Shown here: positions 9,193 to 19,542 of the stretch, piece by piece
Numbering within the stretch: the first letter of the stretch is position 1
Layout of the letters: each line of letters opens with the position of its first letter
Assembly (NCBI GenBank): GCA_021792135.1
Contig: JAJYVF010000020.1
Location: 40,305 to 104,304 of the forward strand
Reading direction: 5' to 3'
DNA from: Acidobacteriota bacterium
GTDB taxonomy: Bacteria; Acidobacteriota; Terriglobia; Terriglobales; Acidobacteriaceae
DNA length: 64,000 bases
The notes under the pieces: model-generated
The model's database searches: none
What the model saw: the letters and a program-made list of their open reading frames with translations, nothing else
What the model was told of the DNA's origin: nothing
Position numbers and translations under genes: made by a program

Positions 9193-9235
9193 GTCGAAGG
9201 AGCCTGCCCTGAGCGAAGTCGAAGGGGCGCTCCGA
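9193..9235. repeat. dispersed extragenic repeat fragment
   Basis: The stretch around TGTCGAAGGAGCCTGCCCTG and AGCGAAGTCGAAGGGGCGC matches, from memory, a repeat widespread between genes in several bacterial phyla. It is built of CTTCGAC/GTCGAAG palindromic halves. It encodes nothing recognisable. Confidence 0.4.
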
Positions 9236-9370
9236 GCAGGAGCGTTGCGGAAGACTTTGATTCTTTGAAAGGGCACGGCTTGAGCCGCGCCAATGGCGCT
9301 GGCGGGGAAGGGGCTTCAGCCCCTGAGGGGCGGTTTTTAAACGCGCCGGCGACGCGGGTGCTCGCAGATG

Positions 9371-9475
9371 AACCTCGGCCGACCCTGCAGCAACCTCGGT
9401 CGACCCTGCACCAACCTCGGCCGAGAGCCCCGCACACTCGGCCGCGTCTGCGGCAACCTCGGCCGAGCTGCAACT
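9371..9475. repeat. five tandem 21-bp repeats with palindromic core
   Basis: Five units begin exactly 21 bp apart at 9371, 9392, 9413, 9434 and 9455, with consensus AACCTCGGCCGA followed by a variable 9-bp tail. The core CTCGGCCGAG is a perfect palindrome in units 3 and 5; units 1 and 2 lose the last base and unit 4 is the most diverged. A sixth copy stands out of phase at 9542. Twenty-one bp is two helical turns, so all cores face the same side of the helix, as in iterons or multi-site operators. It is also seven codons, so decayed heptapeptide coding sequence is an alternative. Confidence 0.75.
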
Positions 9476-9680
9476 GATCTGCATGCAGTCAGCTAACTCC
9501 CCCACGGCCGGGATTGACGCCAGCACAGCCGTGCTTGCAGCAACCTCGGCCGAGTTGGAAGTGACCTGTTGTGAGAGAGCTGGGAGTTGCTTAGTTGGCT
9601 AACCCCGCGATAAGTGCCTGATTCTAAGTCAGCGGACTTACTAGCCTGATGAAAATTTTCCCTGAGCCGCGAACCCAGGC

Positions 9681-11000
9681 CTATTTCCTCTTCGCCGGAG
9701 CAGCCGCCGGTTTCACCGCGTTCGCCGCCGAGGTCAGATCGCTCATTGCCGTCGAGTCGAAAAAGTAGAGCGATGGCCCGTCGTCCCGTTTGGCGATCCC
9801 ACCGCCGCCGGTCTTCTCGATCCCGGCCTTCTCCACCTTCTTGCCGCTGTCCGAGGTGACGGCAATCTCGATCTGCGGAGATTTGTACCCGGAGTCGACA
9901 AACTTGCTCGCGGCCAGGTCGCGGAGCGCCGTGACCAGCGACTCCGCGCTGCCCGTGTCCATCTTCTTTCCGTTCGACAGCCAGTCGTTGCCGGAATGCG
10001 TCAGCACCAGGTTCGTCGAGCCGGCGTGATACTCCACCTTGTCCGGATCGGTGTAGCCGAAGTCGAACAGCTGCTTGTTGCGGAAATCGTCCAGCCCGCG
10101 GTTCAGTGCCGTGCCCAGCGCCGCGTCCACCTTATAAACGCCGTTGATGGCGCTGGATTTTGCATAGTAGTCGTCCTTCTCCTTGCGGACCTCCAGCGTG
10201 TCGGTCCCGGAACTGCCGGTGAGCTTCACTGTGGCGAATGGAGCCGCCTGGACAAAGGCTTTGGCCGGATCGGGGCCGTTCTGGGAAGGCTGCCACTTGG
10301 CCGCCACCAGCTGCTGCAGCAGATCGGTCACCTGGTAGCTGTCGGTCCGGTAGGGCTTGGGCTTCTCGATTTGCCAGCCGCCCTTTACCCGGCCGAAGTC
10401 GATGTTCTGGCCCTTGCGTTCCAGCGAGAGATCGCTCACCGAATCGGCGCTGATCGGCAGCAGCCGCTTGTCGCGCAGGTCGTCTTCGCTCTTGTCGAGG
10501 CTGGTCTTCACAATCGAGCCGGTCGTGAAGATCCGCGGATCGCCCGCCACCGAGGCGTAGACCGCGTCGCCGGTCGGCGTGTTGTCGCCCAGGCGCAGGT
10601 CGTCGGTCCTGTTGTCCTTCGTCGTGATGTCCAGCTCAACGGCGGGATCGCTCAGCCCATACTCGCTGAGGTTGGCCGGTGTGTTCTCGACGACGCGCTG
10701 CGAGGTCAGAGGCTCGAGATTCGACAGCATGCCCGAGATGGTCTCGGAATCGGCGGCCGCCGGAACCGGCGCCGTAATCTGCCACTTCCCGGACGACGAT
10801 TTGCTGAGCGTGACTGGCGCCTGGCCCTTCCGCTTCACCGTCAGCCCGGTGACATCGGAGGCACTGACTTTGAGAATGTCCGGCGTTTCGCTCGAGGTCG
10901 ACGAAGCGTTGGCGGCTGGCTTGTGGCGATTGGACCAGAACAAGACACCGCCAAGCACAAGGAGAACTGCGACAGCTGCGAGAAGACCGCGAAATTTCAT
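9681..11000 (-). CDS. DUF4340 domain protein of Gld-like ABC cassette
   Basis: 439 aa with an N-terminal membrane anchor (GLLAAVAVLLVLGGVLFW) and a long periplasmic region. The repeated beta-rich units (VTGLTVKRKGQAPVTLSKS, GKWQITAPV, then VSDLSLERKGQNIDFGRVKG, GWQIEKP) mark the DUF4340 family. Such proteins are commonly encoded directly after GldG-like proteins and are thought to work with them at the cell envelope; no activity is established. The start at ATG 11000 gives a typical anchor. A GTG at 11051 overlapping the upstream gene is an alternative and would imply translational coupling. Last gene of the four-gene operon; the C-terminus is Lys/Ala-rich. Confidence 0.85.
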   Translation of the reverse strand: MKFRGLLAAVAVLLVLGGVLFWSNRHKPAANASSTSSETPDILKVSASDVTGLTVKRKGQAPVTLSKSSSGKWQITAPVPAAADSETISGMLSNLEPLTSQRVVENTPANLSEYGLSDPAVELDITTKDNRTDDLRLGDNTPTGDAVYASVAGDPRIFTTGSIVKTSLDKSEDDLRDKRLLPISADSVSDLSLERKGQNIDFGRVKGGWQIEKPKPYRTDSYQVTDLLQQLVAAKWQPSQNGPDPAKAFVQAAPFATVKLTGSSGTDTLEVRKEKDDYYAKSSAINGVYKVDAALGTALNRGLDDFRNKQLFDFGYTDPDKVEYHAGSTNLVLTHSGNDWLSNGKKMDTGSAESLVTALRDLAASKFVDSGYKSPQIEIAVTSDSGKKVEKAGIEKTGGGGIAKRDDGPSLYFFDSTAMSDLTSAANAVKPAAAPAKRK

Positions 11001-11032
11001 AGCAAAATTTTCGAAAGACTTGGGAGAAGGCT

Positions 11033-12409
11033 TTATCGCCTTCTCCACCACACTCCCACACCGGCCACGATCACAATGATCGGCAGCACAAACTGGCTCA
11101 CCATCCGCACCGTATTCAGCTGCGCGCGCGTCATCGTGATCCGCCGATCCTCCGGCGCCTTCGGCCGGATCGAAATCAGATCCTCATCCGAGCAGAGCCA
11201 GTTGATGGTGTTGGCGGCCAGGTCACCGTTGCCGTTGAAACCGACAAAGCGGTTGGTCGCCCAGATCGAACTGCCGACCACCACAAAGCGGCCCTGTGCG
11301 TTGGGCTTGCCGGTGTCGTAGGTGCCGGCTGCGGCCAGCGTCAGGGGACCCTTTTTGTTGTTCGGGTCCTTCACGCTCACTTCCGGCGACTTCAGATTCA
11401 TGGTGGCAAGACTGCTGTCCGACGAGTCGAACATCTTCTCGACGGTTGTCTTGCCGGTGTTCGCAACCGTCAGCGAGCGCGACAGCGGGAAAGCCGTCGC
11501 TGTGCCCTTCATATCCGACACGATGGGCTGCGACGTATAACTGGTGACCAGCGGCTCCTGGGGACCAAGCCCGGCGATCTGTCCGATGGGGTTCAGGTCG
11601 AGCACCAGGTCTTTGACCGGCGTCACGCCCCAGCTTTCCAGCACGGAAGTCAGAGCATCGTTGTCGGCGATGACTGACGGTCCCATCTTGAGCGGCGGAT
11701 CGAGCATGAAGAAAGCGCGCCCGCCATTCTGGACGTAAGTCCTGACAGCATCGACTTCCGGCTGCTCATAATTGCCGGTCGGACCGGCAACCACCACGGC
11801 GGTGCAGTCCGCGGGAACCTGCGCCGCGGTCAGCAGGTCGATCGATCTCGTCTGGTAACTGTCGCGGGCCAGAAGCCCCTTCAGCTGCGAGAGCCCGTCG
11901 CGGCTGGTGTCGTCGATCTGGTGCTCGCCGCTGCCGGTGACAAAGCAAACCGTGCGCGTGTTGCCCTTGATGTCGCGGATCAGCGCACCGGTGATGCCCT
12001 CTTCGGTGACGTCCTGCGCCTGCTCGGTATGCCCGCCCGCCTCCACCGTGGCGGCGGGAATGCTCCGGATGCCGGCTTCCCGCGTGACGGTCGGGTTCTT
12101 GTCCGGGTCGATGTACCGGATGTGCACCTTCGGCGACAGGTTTGCATATTCGTCGAGCAGATCCTGGCCCTGCCGGAAGTGCGTGCTCTGGTTGAAGTAG
12201 GTGATCGTGATGCTGTGCCTGGAGCCGTCAACGAGCTTCTTCGTCTCATTCGAGAGGCTGTAACGCTTGTTGGCCGTTGCATCGTAGGACTTGCTGTAGC
12301 GATTCGAGAGAACGTTGGCGACAACCACGATGGCGAGAACGACGATGATGTAAATGGTCGCGTAGGCCGCGTATTTCGTCTGCCTCGCCTTCAGCCACTG
12401 ACTTGCCAT
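11033..12409 (-). CDS. GldG-like ABC transporter auxiliary protein
   Basis: 458 aa. An N-terminal transmembrane helix (ATIYIIVVLAIVVVANVLSN) and a C-terminal one (VSQFVLPIIVIVAGVGVWW) flank a large periplasmic region. Segments NRYSKSYDATANKRYSLS, HIRYIDPDKNP and RAFFMLDPPLKMG are typical of GldG/'ABC-type uncharacterized transport system' proteins. In Bacteroidetes GldG accompanies GldA and GldF in gliding; outside that phylum the function is unknown. The gene lies 6 bp after the permease stop. The downstream DUF4340 gene begins 33 bp after, or overlapping, its end. Confidence 0.85.
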   Translation of the reverse strand: MASQWLKARQTKYAAYATIYIIVVLAIVVVANVLSNRYSKSYDATANKRYSLSNETKKLVDGSRHSITITYFNQSTHFRQGQDLLDEYANLSPKVHIRYIDPDKNPTVTREAGIRSIPAATVEAGGHTEQAQDVTEEGITGALIRDIKGNTRTVCFVTGSGEHQIDDTSRDGLSQLKGLLARDSYQTRSIDLLTAAQVPADCTAVVVAGPTGNYEQPEVDAVRTYVQNGGRAFFMLDPPLKMGPSVIADNDALTSVLESWGVTPVKDLVLDLNPIGQIAGLGPQEPLVTSYTSQPIVSDMKGTATAFPLSRSLTVANTGKTTVEKMFDSSDSSLATMNLKSPEVSVKDPNNKKGPLTLAAAGTYDTGKPNAQGRFVVVGSSIWATNRFVGFNGNGDLAANTINWLCSDEDLISIRPKAPEDRRITMTRAQLNTVRMVSQFVLPIIVIVAGVGVWWRRR

Positions 12410-12415
12410 TCCGGG

Positions 12416-13179
12416 TTACGACCTCCAGCGAAGGGATTCCATCGAGCGGGCGGTGAAGAAGAGTCCGAGGAAGATGACGCTGAGATAGTAGATCGCATCC
12501 TTGGACACCAGCACGCCGCGGTCGAAGGCATCGAAATGAGTGATGACGGACATATAGGAAAGAACCTGCGCCCAGGTCGACGAGTCATAGCTGCTGACCC
12601 ACGAAAAGACCCACAGGAGCAGGCAGGCTCCGAAGGTCGAGGCAGCGGCGATGATCTGGTTCTTCGTCAGCGTCGAGATGAAGGTTCCGATCGCCAGCAG
12701 CGCGGCGCCCTGCAGCAGCAGGCCGAGATAGCCGACCATCATCGGCTTCCAGTCGGGATGCCCGTAGCGGAAGAGGAACGAGAAGTTGAGACCCGCGAAA
12801 ACCAGCAGCCAGCAGTAAAGAATCGTCGCTGCCAGCCACTTGCCGACGATGATCTCGATATCGCGGACCGGCGAAGTCGCCAGCAGTTCGATCGTGCCCG
12901 ACCGTTTCTCTTCGGCGAAGAGCCGCATGGTGATCATCGGGATGAAGAACAGCGACAGAAAGCTGGTATTCGCCAGCAGCGGCCGGATGATCTGCTCGTT
13001 GATGTTCATCGGCGTCATCTGGCCCATCATCTGCATCTCCATGCCCTGCACGATGAAGTTGGCCAGGTAGTTCCAGAAGAAGAAGCCGAAGATGAGGCTG
13101 TACATCGTAAGCAGCAGCCAGGCAATGGGTGATGAAAAATAGCTGTGGAGCTCGCGTCGGCAGATAATCCAGGAACTTC

Positions 13180-13183
<4 letters not shown>
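12416..13183 (-). CDS. ABC-2 type permease (GldF-like)
   Basis: 255 aa with six predicted membrane helices. The N-terminal segment RRELHSYFSSPIAWLLLTMY and the later FAEEKRSGTIELLATSPVRD motif are hallmarks of ABC-2/GldF permeases. It forms the membrane channel for the ATPase encoded just upstream. The start ATG at 13183 overlaps the ATPase stop by 4 bp, a classic sign of translational coupling. It probably acts as a homodimer with the ATPase dimer, together with the GldG-like protein. Substrate unknown. Confidence 0.9.
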
Positions 13184-14175
<992 letters not shown>

Positions 14176-14406
14176 GTCTGACTAAACGTTTGGACTGCGA
14201 CAGGGTAAAGTCGTTACCAACAGCACCTGAGGGAATCCGGCCCGACCACGAGCCCGGCCAATCTGCGTGCGAGTGCCGTTGCTATTGGGGAACCAAGCAT
14301 CATGCTAGAACATCGGCGCCTCGTTGTGTCAACGTCGGGCGCGGTGGCAAAAAATGTTTTTCCCGCAGCACAGCAGATGCGGTGTTGCGGGGCAGCGTCT
14401 TATTCC

Positions 14407-15900
14407 CTATTCGCCTGTGTCGATCTGCGCGCGCTGTAACTTGTCGGAGAAATCGACATAGACGGATTTCCACGTTGTGTAGAAGTCGATCGCGCCGATT
14501 CCGCCTTCGCGATGTCCGTTACCGGTTTGCTTCACGCCGCCGAAGGGCAGATGGACCTCCGCTCCGATCGTGGGCGCGTTCACGTAGGTGATTCCGGCTT
14601 CCAGGTCGCGGATGGCGCGGAAGGCGCGGTTGACGTCGCGGGTGTAGATGGCGGTGGAGAGCCCATAGGGGATGTTGTTGGCGATCTCGATGGCTTCGTC
14701 GAAGTCAGCGCATTTGAGAACGCTGACGACGGGGCCGAAGACCTCTTCCTGGGCGATGCGCATTCCGGAGGTGACTCCGGCGACGACCGTGGGTGCGAAG
14801 AAGTGGCCGTTAGCCAAGGCGCCATGGCTGAGGGGATGGCCGCCGGTGAGGATCTGCGCACCCTCCTCGCGGGCAATTTTGCAGTAGTGGGTTGAGGTTT
14901 CGATTTGCTGGCGGTTGATCTGGGGACCCATCTGAACGGATTCATCGAGACCGTCGCCGATCTTCAGAGCTTCGGCGCGAGCGGCGAGCCTTGCGGTGAA
15001 TTCCTGAGCGATGGAGCGGTGCACGATGATGCGGCTGGTCGCGGTGCAGCGCTGACCGGTGGTGCCGAAGGCTCCCCAGAGCGCGCCGTCGAGGGCGAGG
15101 TCGAGGTTGGCGTCTTCCAGAACGATCATGGCGTTCTTGCCGCCCATCTCCAGCGAACAGGGCTTGTAGTGCGCGGCGGCGGTCTGGCCGACCAGGCGGC
15201 CGACTTCAGAGGATCCGGTAAAGGAGATGGCGCGGACGAGGGGATGTTCGACGAGGGGCATGCCCACCTGGGAGCCCGATCCGGTGACAACGTTGACGAC
15301 GCCGGGAGGCAGGCCGGCGTCGACCAGAGCCTGAACCAGGTTGAGGGTGGACAAAGGTGTTTCGTGGGCGGGTTTGATCACGCAGGTGTTGCCGCAAACC
15401 AGCGCGGGAAGGAGCTTCCACGAGGGGATGGCCATGGGGAAGTTCCAGGGCGCGATCATGCCGCAGACACCCACGGGCATGCGGACCGACATGGCGAATT
15501 TGTTCTGCAACTCCGACGGGGTGGTCTGGCCGAAGAGGCGGCGGCCTTCGCCCGCCATATAAAAGGCGGTGTCAATGGCTTCCTGGACGTCGCCGCGGGT
15601 TTCGGCGAGTACCTTGCCCATCTCGCGGGTCATGTCGCGGGCGTACTGCTCCTTGCGTTCGGCCAGCAGGGCGCCGGCGCGGTAGAGGATTTCGGCGCGT
15701 TTGGGGGCAGGAACGAGGCGCCAGGTTTTCCAGGCTTCGGCGGCGGCGGAGACGGCAGCGTCGACATCCTCGGCATTGGAGGCCTGAAACTCGCCCACAA
15801 CGTCGTCGGTGCGGGCGGGATTGATGTTCGGGAAGGTCTTGCCGGTTTTCGAGGGAATCCAGCGGCCCCCGATCAGGTTGAACCAGGTCTTTGTCGCCAT
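14407..15900 (-). CDS. NAD(P)-dependent aldehyde dehydrogenase
   Basis: 497 aa, normal for the ALDH superfamily. ATG at 15900 is chosen over a start 18 bp upstream because [14 protein letters not shown] is the expected N-terminus. Visible elements are the cofactor segment [15 protein letters not shown], the glycine motif FTGSSEVGR, the catalytic Glu in LEMGGKNA, the catalytic Cys in [10 protein letters not shown] and the C-terminal [10 protein letters not shown]. It oxidises an aldehyde to the acid in the cytoplasm. The closest subgroup by eye is the ketoglutarate-semialdehyde/succinate-semialdehyde type, but the substrate cannot be fixed. It is transcribed divergently from mreB. Confidence 0.9.
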   Translation of the reverse strand: MATKTWFNLIGGRWIPSKTGKTFPNINPARTDDVVGEFQASNAEDVDAAVSAAAEAWKTWRLVPAPKRAEILYRAGALLAERKEQYARDMTREMGKVLAETRGDVQEAIDTAFYMAGEGRRLFGQTTPSELQNKFAMSVRMPVGVCGMIAPWNFPMAIPSWKLLPALVCGNTCVIKPAHETPLSTLNLVQALVDAGLPPGVVNVVTGSGSQVGMPLVEHPLVRAISFTGSSEVGRLVGQTAAAHYKPCSLEMGGKNAMIVLEDANLDLALDGALWGAFGTTGQRCTATSRIIVHRSIAQEFTARLAARAEALKIGDGLDESVQMGPQINRQQIETSTHYCKIAREEGAQILTGGHPLSHGALANGHFFAPTVVAGVTSGMRIAQEEVFGPVVSVLKCADFDEAIEIANNIPYGLSTAIYTRDVNRAFRAIRDLEAGITYVNAPTIGAEVHLPFGGVKQTGNGHREGGIGAIDFYTTWKSVYVDFSDKLQRAQIDTGE

Positions 15901-16233
15901 GCGTCGGGCCCTCCTCAACGGGAAGACTCAGCATAGCGGAAAGGACTGGCTGGATGTTTTGCCCTGGCAGTCTCGGATTTTGGGGAGGCGCCGTTTCCGG
16001 CTCCTGACGGTATTCGAAGGGAGTGAGGGCAGCAAGTGGTAAGAAATTGAGATACTTAAACAGGCCGGACCGCCCCGGCACAGGGGGGGGCCGACAATGG
16101 CATTGTGGTCTGATGGAAACGGCGGTGGGCCGGTTGGGTTTCTTTCGAGGGAAATTACGGAAGTGACCCCCTGTTACAGTGGAGTGGCCTTACAATAGAG
16201 GTCGAGTTCCTCTCGGAAATATCAAATTCCTTC
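15901..16233. promoter_or_regulatory. divergent intergenic region between aldehyde dehydrogenase and mreB
   Basis: 333 bp without a gene. It holds an 8-G run at 16083-16090 and a TACAAT at 16193-16198 that would suit a -10 element for mreB, with only a weak candidate -35 (around TGTTAC at 16174). No clear ribosome binding site precedes the mreB ATG. Confidence 0.35.
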
Positions 16234-17298
16234 ATGTCTTCGAATGGTTTTCAGCCGCGTTCGTCGCGGTCGCATAGCCTGCGGTCGCTGTTCAGTGTCT
16301 TTTCCAACGATCTGGCGATTGACCTGGGCACCGCCAACACGCTCGTCTTCGCGGCCAATAAAGGCATTGTTGTCAACGAGCCGTCCATCGTAGCGATCAA
16401 CAAGAACACCGGCGAAGTGGAGGCGGTGGGCAAGGAGGCCAAAGAGATGCTGGGCCGCACGCCCGGCAATATCGTGGCCATCAAGCCGATGAAGGACGGG
16501 GTGATCGCCGACTTCAAGGTCACCGAAAAGATGCTCAACTACTTCATCCAGAAGGCGCACAACCGCAAGATGCTGGTGCATCCGCGGATCGTGATCGGGG
16601 TGCCTTCGGAGATTACCCAGGTCGAGAAGCGGGCGGTCGAGGATTCGGCGTACCGGGCCAAGGCCAGCGAAGTTTTCCTGGTGGAGCAGGCCATGGTGGC
16701 GGCCATCGGCGCGGGCCTGCCCATCACCGAGCCCAGCGGCAACATGGTGGTGGATATCGGCGGCGGCACCACGGATATCGCGGTGATTTCGCTTTCAGGC
16801 ATCGTCTATTCGCGGTCGGTTCGGATGGCCGGCAACCAGATGGACGAAGCCATCATGAATTACCTGAAGCGCAAATATAACCTGCTGATCGGCGAGCGCA
16901 CGGCGGAGCAGATCAAGATCGAGCTGGGATCGGCCTATCCGCTGGACAAACCGCTGACGATGGAGATCAAGGGGCGCAACCTGATCGAGGGCGTGCCGAA
17001 GACCATTACCATCGACGACACCGAGATTCGCGAGGCCCTGGGCGAGTGCATCGCGACCATTGTGAATGCCATCCGCGTGGCGCTCGAGCGCACGCCGCCG
17101 GAGCTGAGCGCGGATATCAGCGACCGCGGTATTGTGCTGACCGGGGGCGGTGCGCTGATCAAGAACCTGGACAAGCGGATTCGCGAGGAAACGGGACTGC
17201 CGGTTTCCATCGCCGACGATCCGCTGGCCAGCGTGGTGCTGGGCACGGGCAAGATGCTGAGCGATTTTCGTCTGCTGCGGAAGATCAAAATCGACTGA
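16234..17298 (+). CDS. mreB: rod shape-determining protein MreB
   Basis: 354 aa actin-like protein that polymerises at the membrane and guides lateral peptidoglycan synthesis. Phosphate-1 loop is [10 protein letters not shown], phosphate-2 region [13 protein letters not shown], adenosine motif [14 protein letters not shown]. An N-terminal extension of about 25 residues ([19 protein letters not shown]) precedes the usual [15 protein letters not shown]. Its basic, Ser-rich character could add membrane affinity. First gene of mreBCD; mreC starts 45 bp downstream. MreB presence predicts rod-shaped cells. Confidence 0.97.
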   Translation: MSSNGFQPRSSRSHSLRSLFSVFSNDLAIDLGTANTLVFAANKGIVVNEPSIVAINKNTGEVEAVGKEAKEMLGRTPGNIVAIKPMKDGVIADFKVTEKMLNYFIQKAHNRKMLVHPRIVIGVPSEITQVEKRAVEDSAYRAKASEVFLVEQAMVAAIGAGLPITEPSGNMVVDIGGGTTDIAVISLSGIVYSRSVRMAGNQMDEAIMNYLKRKYNLLIGERTAEQIKIELGSAYPLDKPLTMEIKGRNLIEGVPKTITIDDTEIREALGECIATIVNAIRVALERTPPELSADISDRGIVLTGGGALIKNLDKRIREETGLPVSIADDPLASVVLGTGKMLSDFRLLRKIKID

Positions 17299-17343
17299 TG
17301 CAGCGTTGTTCACCCGCCCGCCGGCAGGGTCAGGCTTAGTCCC

Positions 17344-18810
17344 ATGGAATCTTTCTTCAGCCGCTACCGCAACGCCCTGGTGCTCATTGGGGTGCTCCTG
17401 GCGCAGGTGATCGGCCTGGCGGTACAGGTGCGCCGTCCGGGGCAGAGCCCCGAGGACAAGGGCGGAGTGCTGCTGATCCGGGCGTGGGTCACCGGGCTGG
17501 TGGCGCCGCCGGAGCGCGTGCTGCGCGCAACCGGAAGCGGCCTGCACAACCTGTGGATGAATTACGTCGACCTGATCCATGTGCGCAGCGAGGACAAGGA
17601 CCTGCACCAGCAACTGGACCGCCTGAAGCTGGAAGAAGCGAGCCTCGCCGAGGATGCCCGGCAGGGAGAGCGCCTGCAGGCGCTGCTCGGGTTCCAGGAG
17701 AAGTACGTCTACAAGACTGTCGCGGCGCAGGTAATCGGCAATTCGGGAACCGAGCAGTCGCGGGTGCTGCTCATCGACAAGGGTTCGAGCAGTGGAATTC
17801 ACCCGGATATGCCGGTCATCACGCCGGACGGCATCGTGGGCAAGACACGGGACGTTTTCGCGCACAGCAGCCAGGTGCTGGAGATCTCCGATCCCACCAG
17901 CGGCGCCGGGGTGATCCTCCAGAACACGCGCATCCGCGGTGTGCTGCGGGGCAACAGCTGGGGACAGCCGGAGATCGTGAATGTTTCGCCGGATGACCGC
18001 ATCAAGGCGGGCGAGCCGGTGCTGACCAGCGGCGGGGACGCGATCTTCCCGCGGGGCCTGGCCGCAGGCGTGGTGGATCGGGTGGTGCCCGATCCGGACG
18101 GAACCCTGGTCAACGTGCTGATCAGGCCGGCGGCGAACCTGTCCAGGCTGGACGAGGTTCTGGTGATTACCAGCACCGGCAGCCGGATACCGTCGTCCAT
18201 GCAGGAGGACCTGAACGAGGCGCAGCAGAAGGCCTCGGAGATACTGGCGGAACGGCTGCCTTCGCGGATGGATCCGGATGCAATCCCGTCGGACCAGGAC
18301 AATGCGGATTCGACGGTGGGGCCGGACGGCGATGTGGCGTTGCCCATGCGGCCGCCGCAGGCTCTGCATCCGGACCGCTATACACCTTCCGATACGCCCC
18401 CCGCCGCAGATCTGAAGCCGGGGCAGCCGATCGAGCAGATCGAACCTCCGGCAGCCACTGCGGATAGCGGCGCCCCGGCCGCTGTCCATTCACCTGCGGA
18501 CGCGGCAGGGTTGCCCTCGGGGCATCGGAAGCCTGAGGGCGGGAGCGCTCAGGGAGAGCCGACCGGGCACACAGCCACGCAGACTGGTGGCGTTTCGGCT
18601 GCCCCGGATCAGGGGACCCAAAAGGCGGCTGGGAATTCCGGCAACCTGGAGGGCCAGCAGCGGAGAGCCCGGCCCGCGGGCGAATCCGGCGCGACCGGCA
18701 ACCCCACGATTCCGCAGAAGCCCGCGGCTGGCGCTGTCGGCCCGGAAAGGCCGGCTCCCGCACAGCCGTCTGCGCCCGCGCAGAGCACTCCACCTCAGGG
18801 AGCCGCCTGA
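17344..18810 (+). CDS. mreC: rod shape-determining protein MreC with long disordered tail
   Basis: 488 aa. MreC is a bitopic periplasmic scaffold linking MreB to elongation enzymes. The start has one membrane helix (ALVLIGVLLAQVIGLAV). A coiled coil follows around residues 75-115, then the beta-barrel domains (VIGNSGTEQSRVLLIDKGSS, DGIVGKTRDV, GDAIFPRGLAAGVVDRVV). The core ends near residue 285, where most MreC proteins stop. The remaining 200 residues are rich in Pro, Ala, Gly, Ser and Gln, with acidic parts, and look disordered. Overall the gene is about 1.7 times usual length. mreD follows immediately. Confidence 0.95.
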   Translation: MESFFSRYRNALVLIGVLLAQVIGLAVQVRRPGQSPEDKGGVLLIRAWVTGLVAPPERVLRATGSGLHNLWMNYVDLIHVRSEDKDLHQQLDRLKLEEASLAEDARQGERLQALLGFQEKYVYKTVAAQVIGNSGTEQSRVLLIDKGSSSGIHPDMPVITPDGIVGKTRDVFAHSSQVLEISDPTSGAGVILQNTRIRGVLRGNSWGQPEIVNVSPDDRIKAGEPVLTSGGDAIFPRGLAAGVVDRVVPDPDGTLVNVLIRPAANLSRLDEVLVITSTGSRIPSSMQEDLNEAQQKASEILAERLPSRMDPDAIPSDQDNADSTVGPDGDVALPMRPPQALHPDRYTPSDTPPAADLKPGQPIEQIEPPAATADSGAPAAVHSPADAAGLPSGHRKPEGGSAQGEPTGHTATQTGGVSAAPDQGTQKAAGNSGNLEGQQRRARPAGESGATGNPTIPQKPAAGAVGPERPAPAQPSAPAQSTPPQGAA

Positions 18811-18811
18811 C

Positions 18812-19333
18812 GTGGTGCTGATGGCCTCGTCCCGCCATGAGGTGGGAACGCGTTCTTACCCGCCGGCAATCTATGTGATCGTGCCGCTGCTGGCGCTGGG
18901 GCTGCAGTCGCTGCTCTCGCTGTATGTGCCGCGCTTCGACATGATCGATCTGCCGCTGCTGGTCACCATCTACTACGCGATGTACCGGCAGGAGCCGATC
19001 AGCGCGACGCTGGTGGGATCGGTGATCGGGATCGCGCAGGACGCCCTGACGCACCATCCGCTGGGCGTTTTCGGGATTGCCAAAGGCGTGGTCGGCTACA
19101 TGACGGCATCCCTGGGCGTTCGGGTGGATACCGAGAACCATGGCACGCGCCTGCTGGTAATCTTCACGTTCAGCCTTGTGCAGACGGCGATCCTGTTTCT
19201 GCTGCAGCGGACTATGCTGGGCCAGCCGTTTGCGTGGCACTGGGTTCACGAGCTGATTCGGGCGGCGGCCAACGCGCTGCTGGGCGTGATCCTGTTTGCC
19301 CTGCTGGATCACACAGCACGGAGCGACTATTGA
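18812..19333 (+). CDS. mreD: rod shape-determining protein MreD
   Basis: 173 aa with about five membrane helices; MreD is the integral membrane partner of MreC. Recognisable segments are VPRFDMIDLPLLVTIYYAMY, GSVIGIAQDAL and GVFGIAKGVVGYMTASLGV. The AGGGAG at 18797-18802 favours GTG at 18812 (9 bp away, 2 bp after the mreC stop). ATG at 18821 is an alternative that shortens the protein by three residues. The usual downstream mrdA (PBP2) and rodA are not here; a TPR gene follows 209 bp later. Confidence 0.93.
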   Translation: MVLMASSRHEVGTRSYPPAIYVIVPLLALGLQSLLSLYVPRFDMIDLPLLVTIYYAMYRQEPISATLVGSVIGIAQDALTHHPLGVFGIAKGVVGYMTASLGVRVDTENHGTRLLVIFTFSLVQTAILFLLQRTMLGQPFAWHWVHELIRAAANALLGVILFALLDHTARSDY

Positions 19334-19542
19334 GGGACAGGCGGGCCGGAAGGTTGCGACCGGGCGCCGGGATGCCGCAATTTGCTGCGGTTGAACCAGA
19401 ACTGTGCACCCTACCCCGGTTTACAATCGTCATAATGAGTGCGGCAGCCTCGTCCGACGGACGGGGGTGCGGTATTTCAGCTTCATCCGGATGGGGCCGT
19501 TCTGCCCCGGCAGAATGGTTCGGAACAGGAATCTCCTACTGC

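Larger units (their letters stand above)
9011..9630. repeat. 620-bp gene-free block with inverted-repeat ends
   Basis: The left end carries GACTTAGAA at 9011-9019 followed by ACTTAT at 9022-9027. The right end carries the reverse complements TTCTAAGTC at 9622-9630 and ATAAGT at 9610-9615. In between I see no credible gene: only a long hairpin, a dispersed-repeat fragment, the 21-bp array and other short palindromes. The 730 bp between the cytochrome remnant and the DUF4340 gene therefore hold repeats and no gene. No target-site duplication is evident. A non-autonomous mobile element or a degraded insertion is possible. Confidence 0.45.

Noticed and set aside
9371..9475. 21-bp repeats considered as a CRISPR array
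   Set aside because: Repeats are directly contiguous 21-bp units with no separate spacers of 30 bp or more, and no cas genes are present.
9996..11321. 441-aa plus-strand frame opposite DUF4340 and GldG-like genes
   Set aside because: Shadow frame; the minus-strand genes have clear families and operon spacing.
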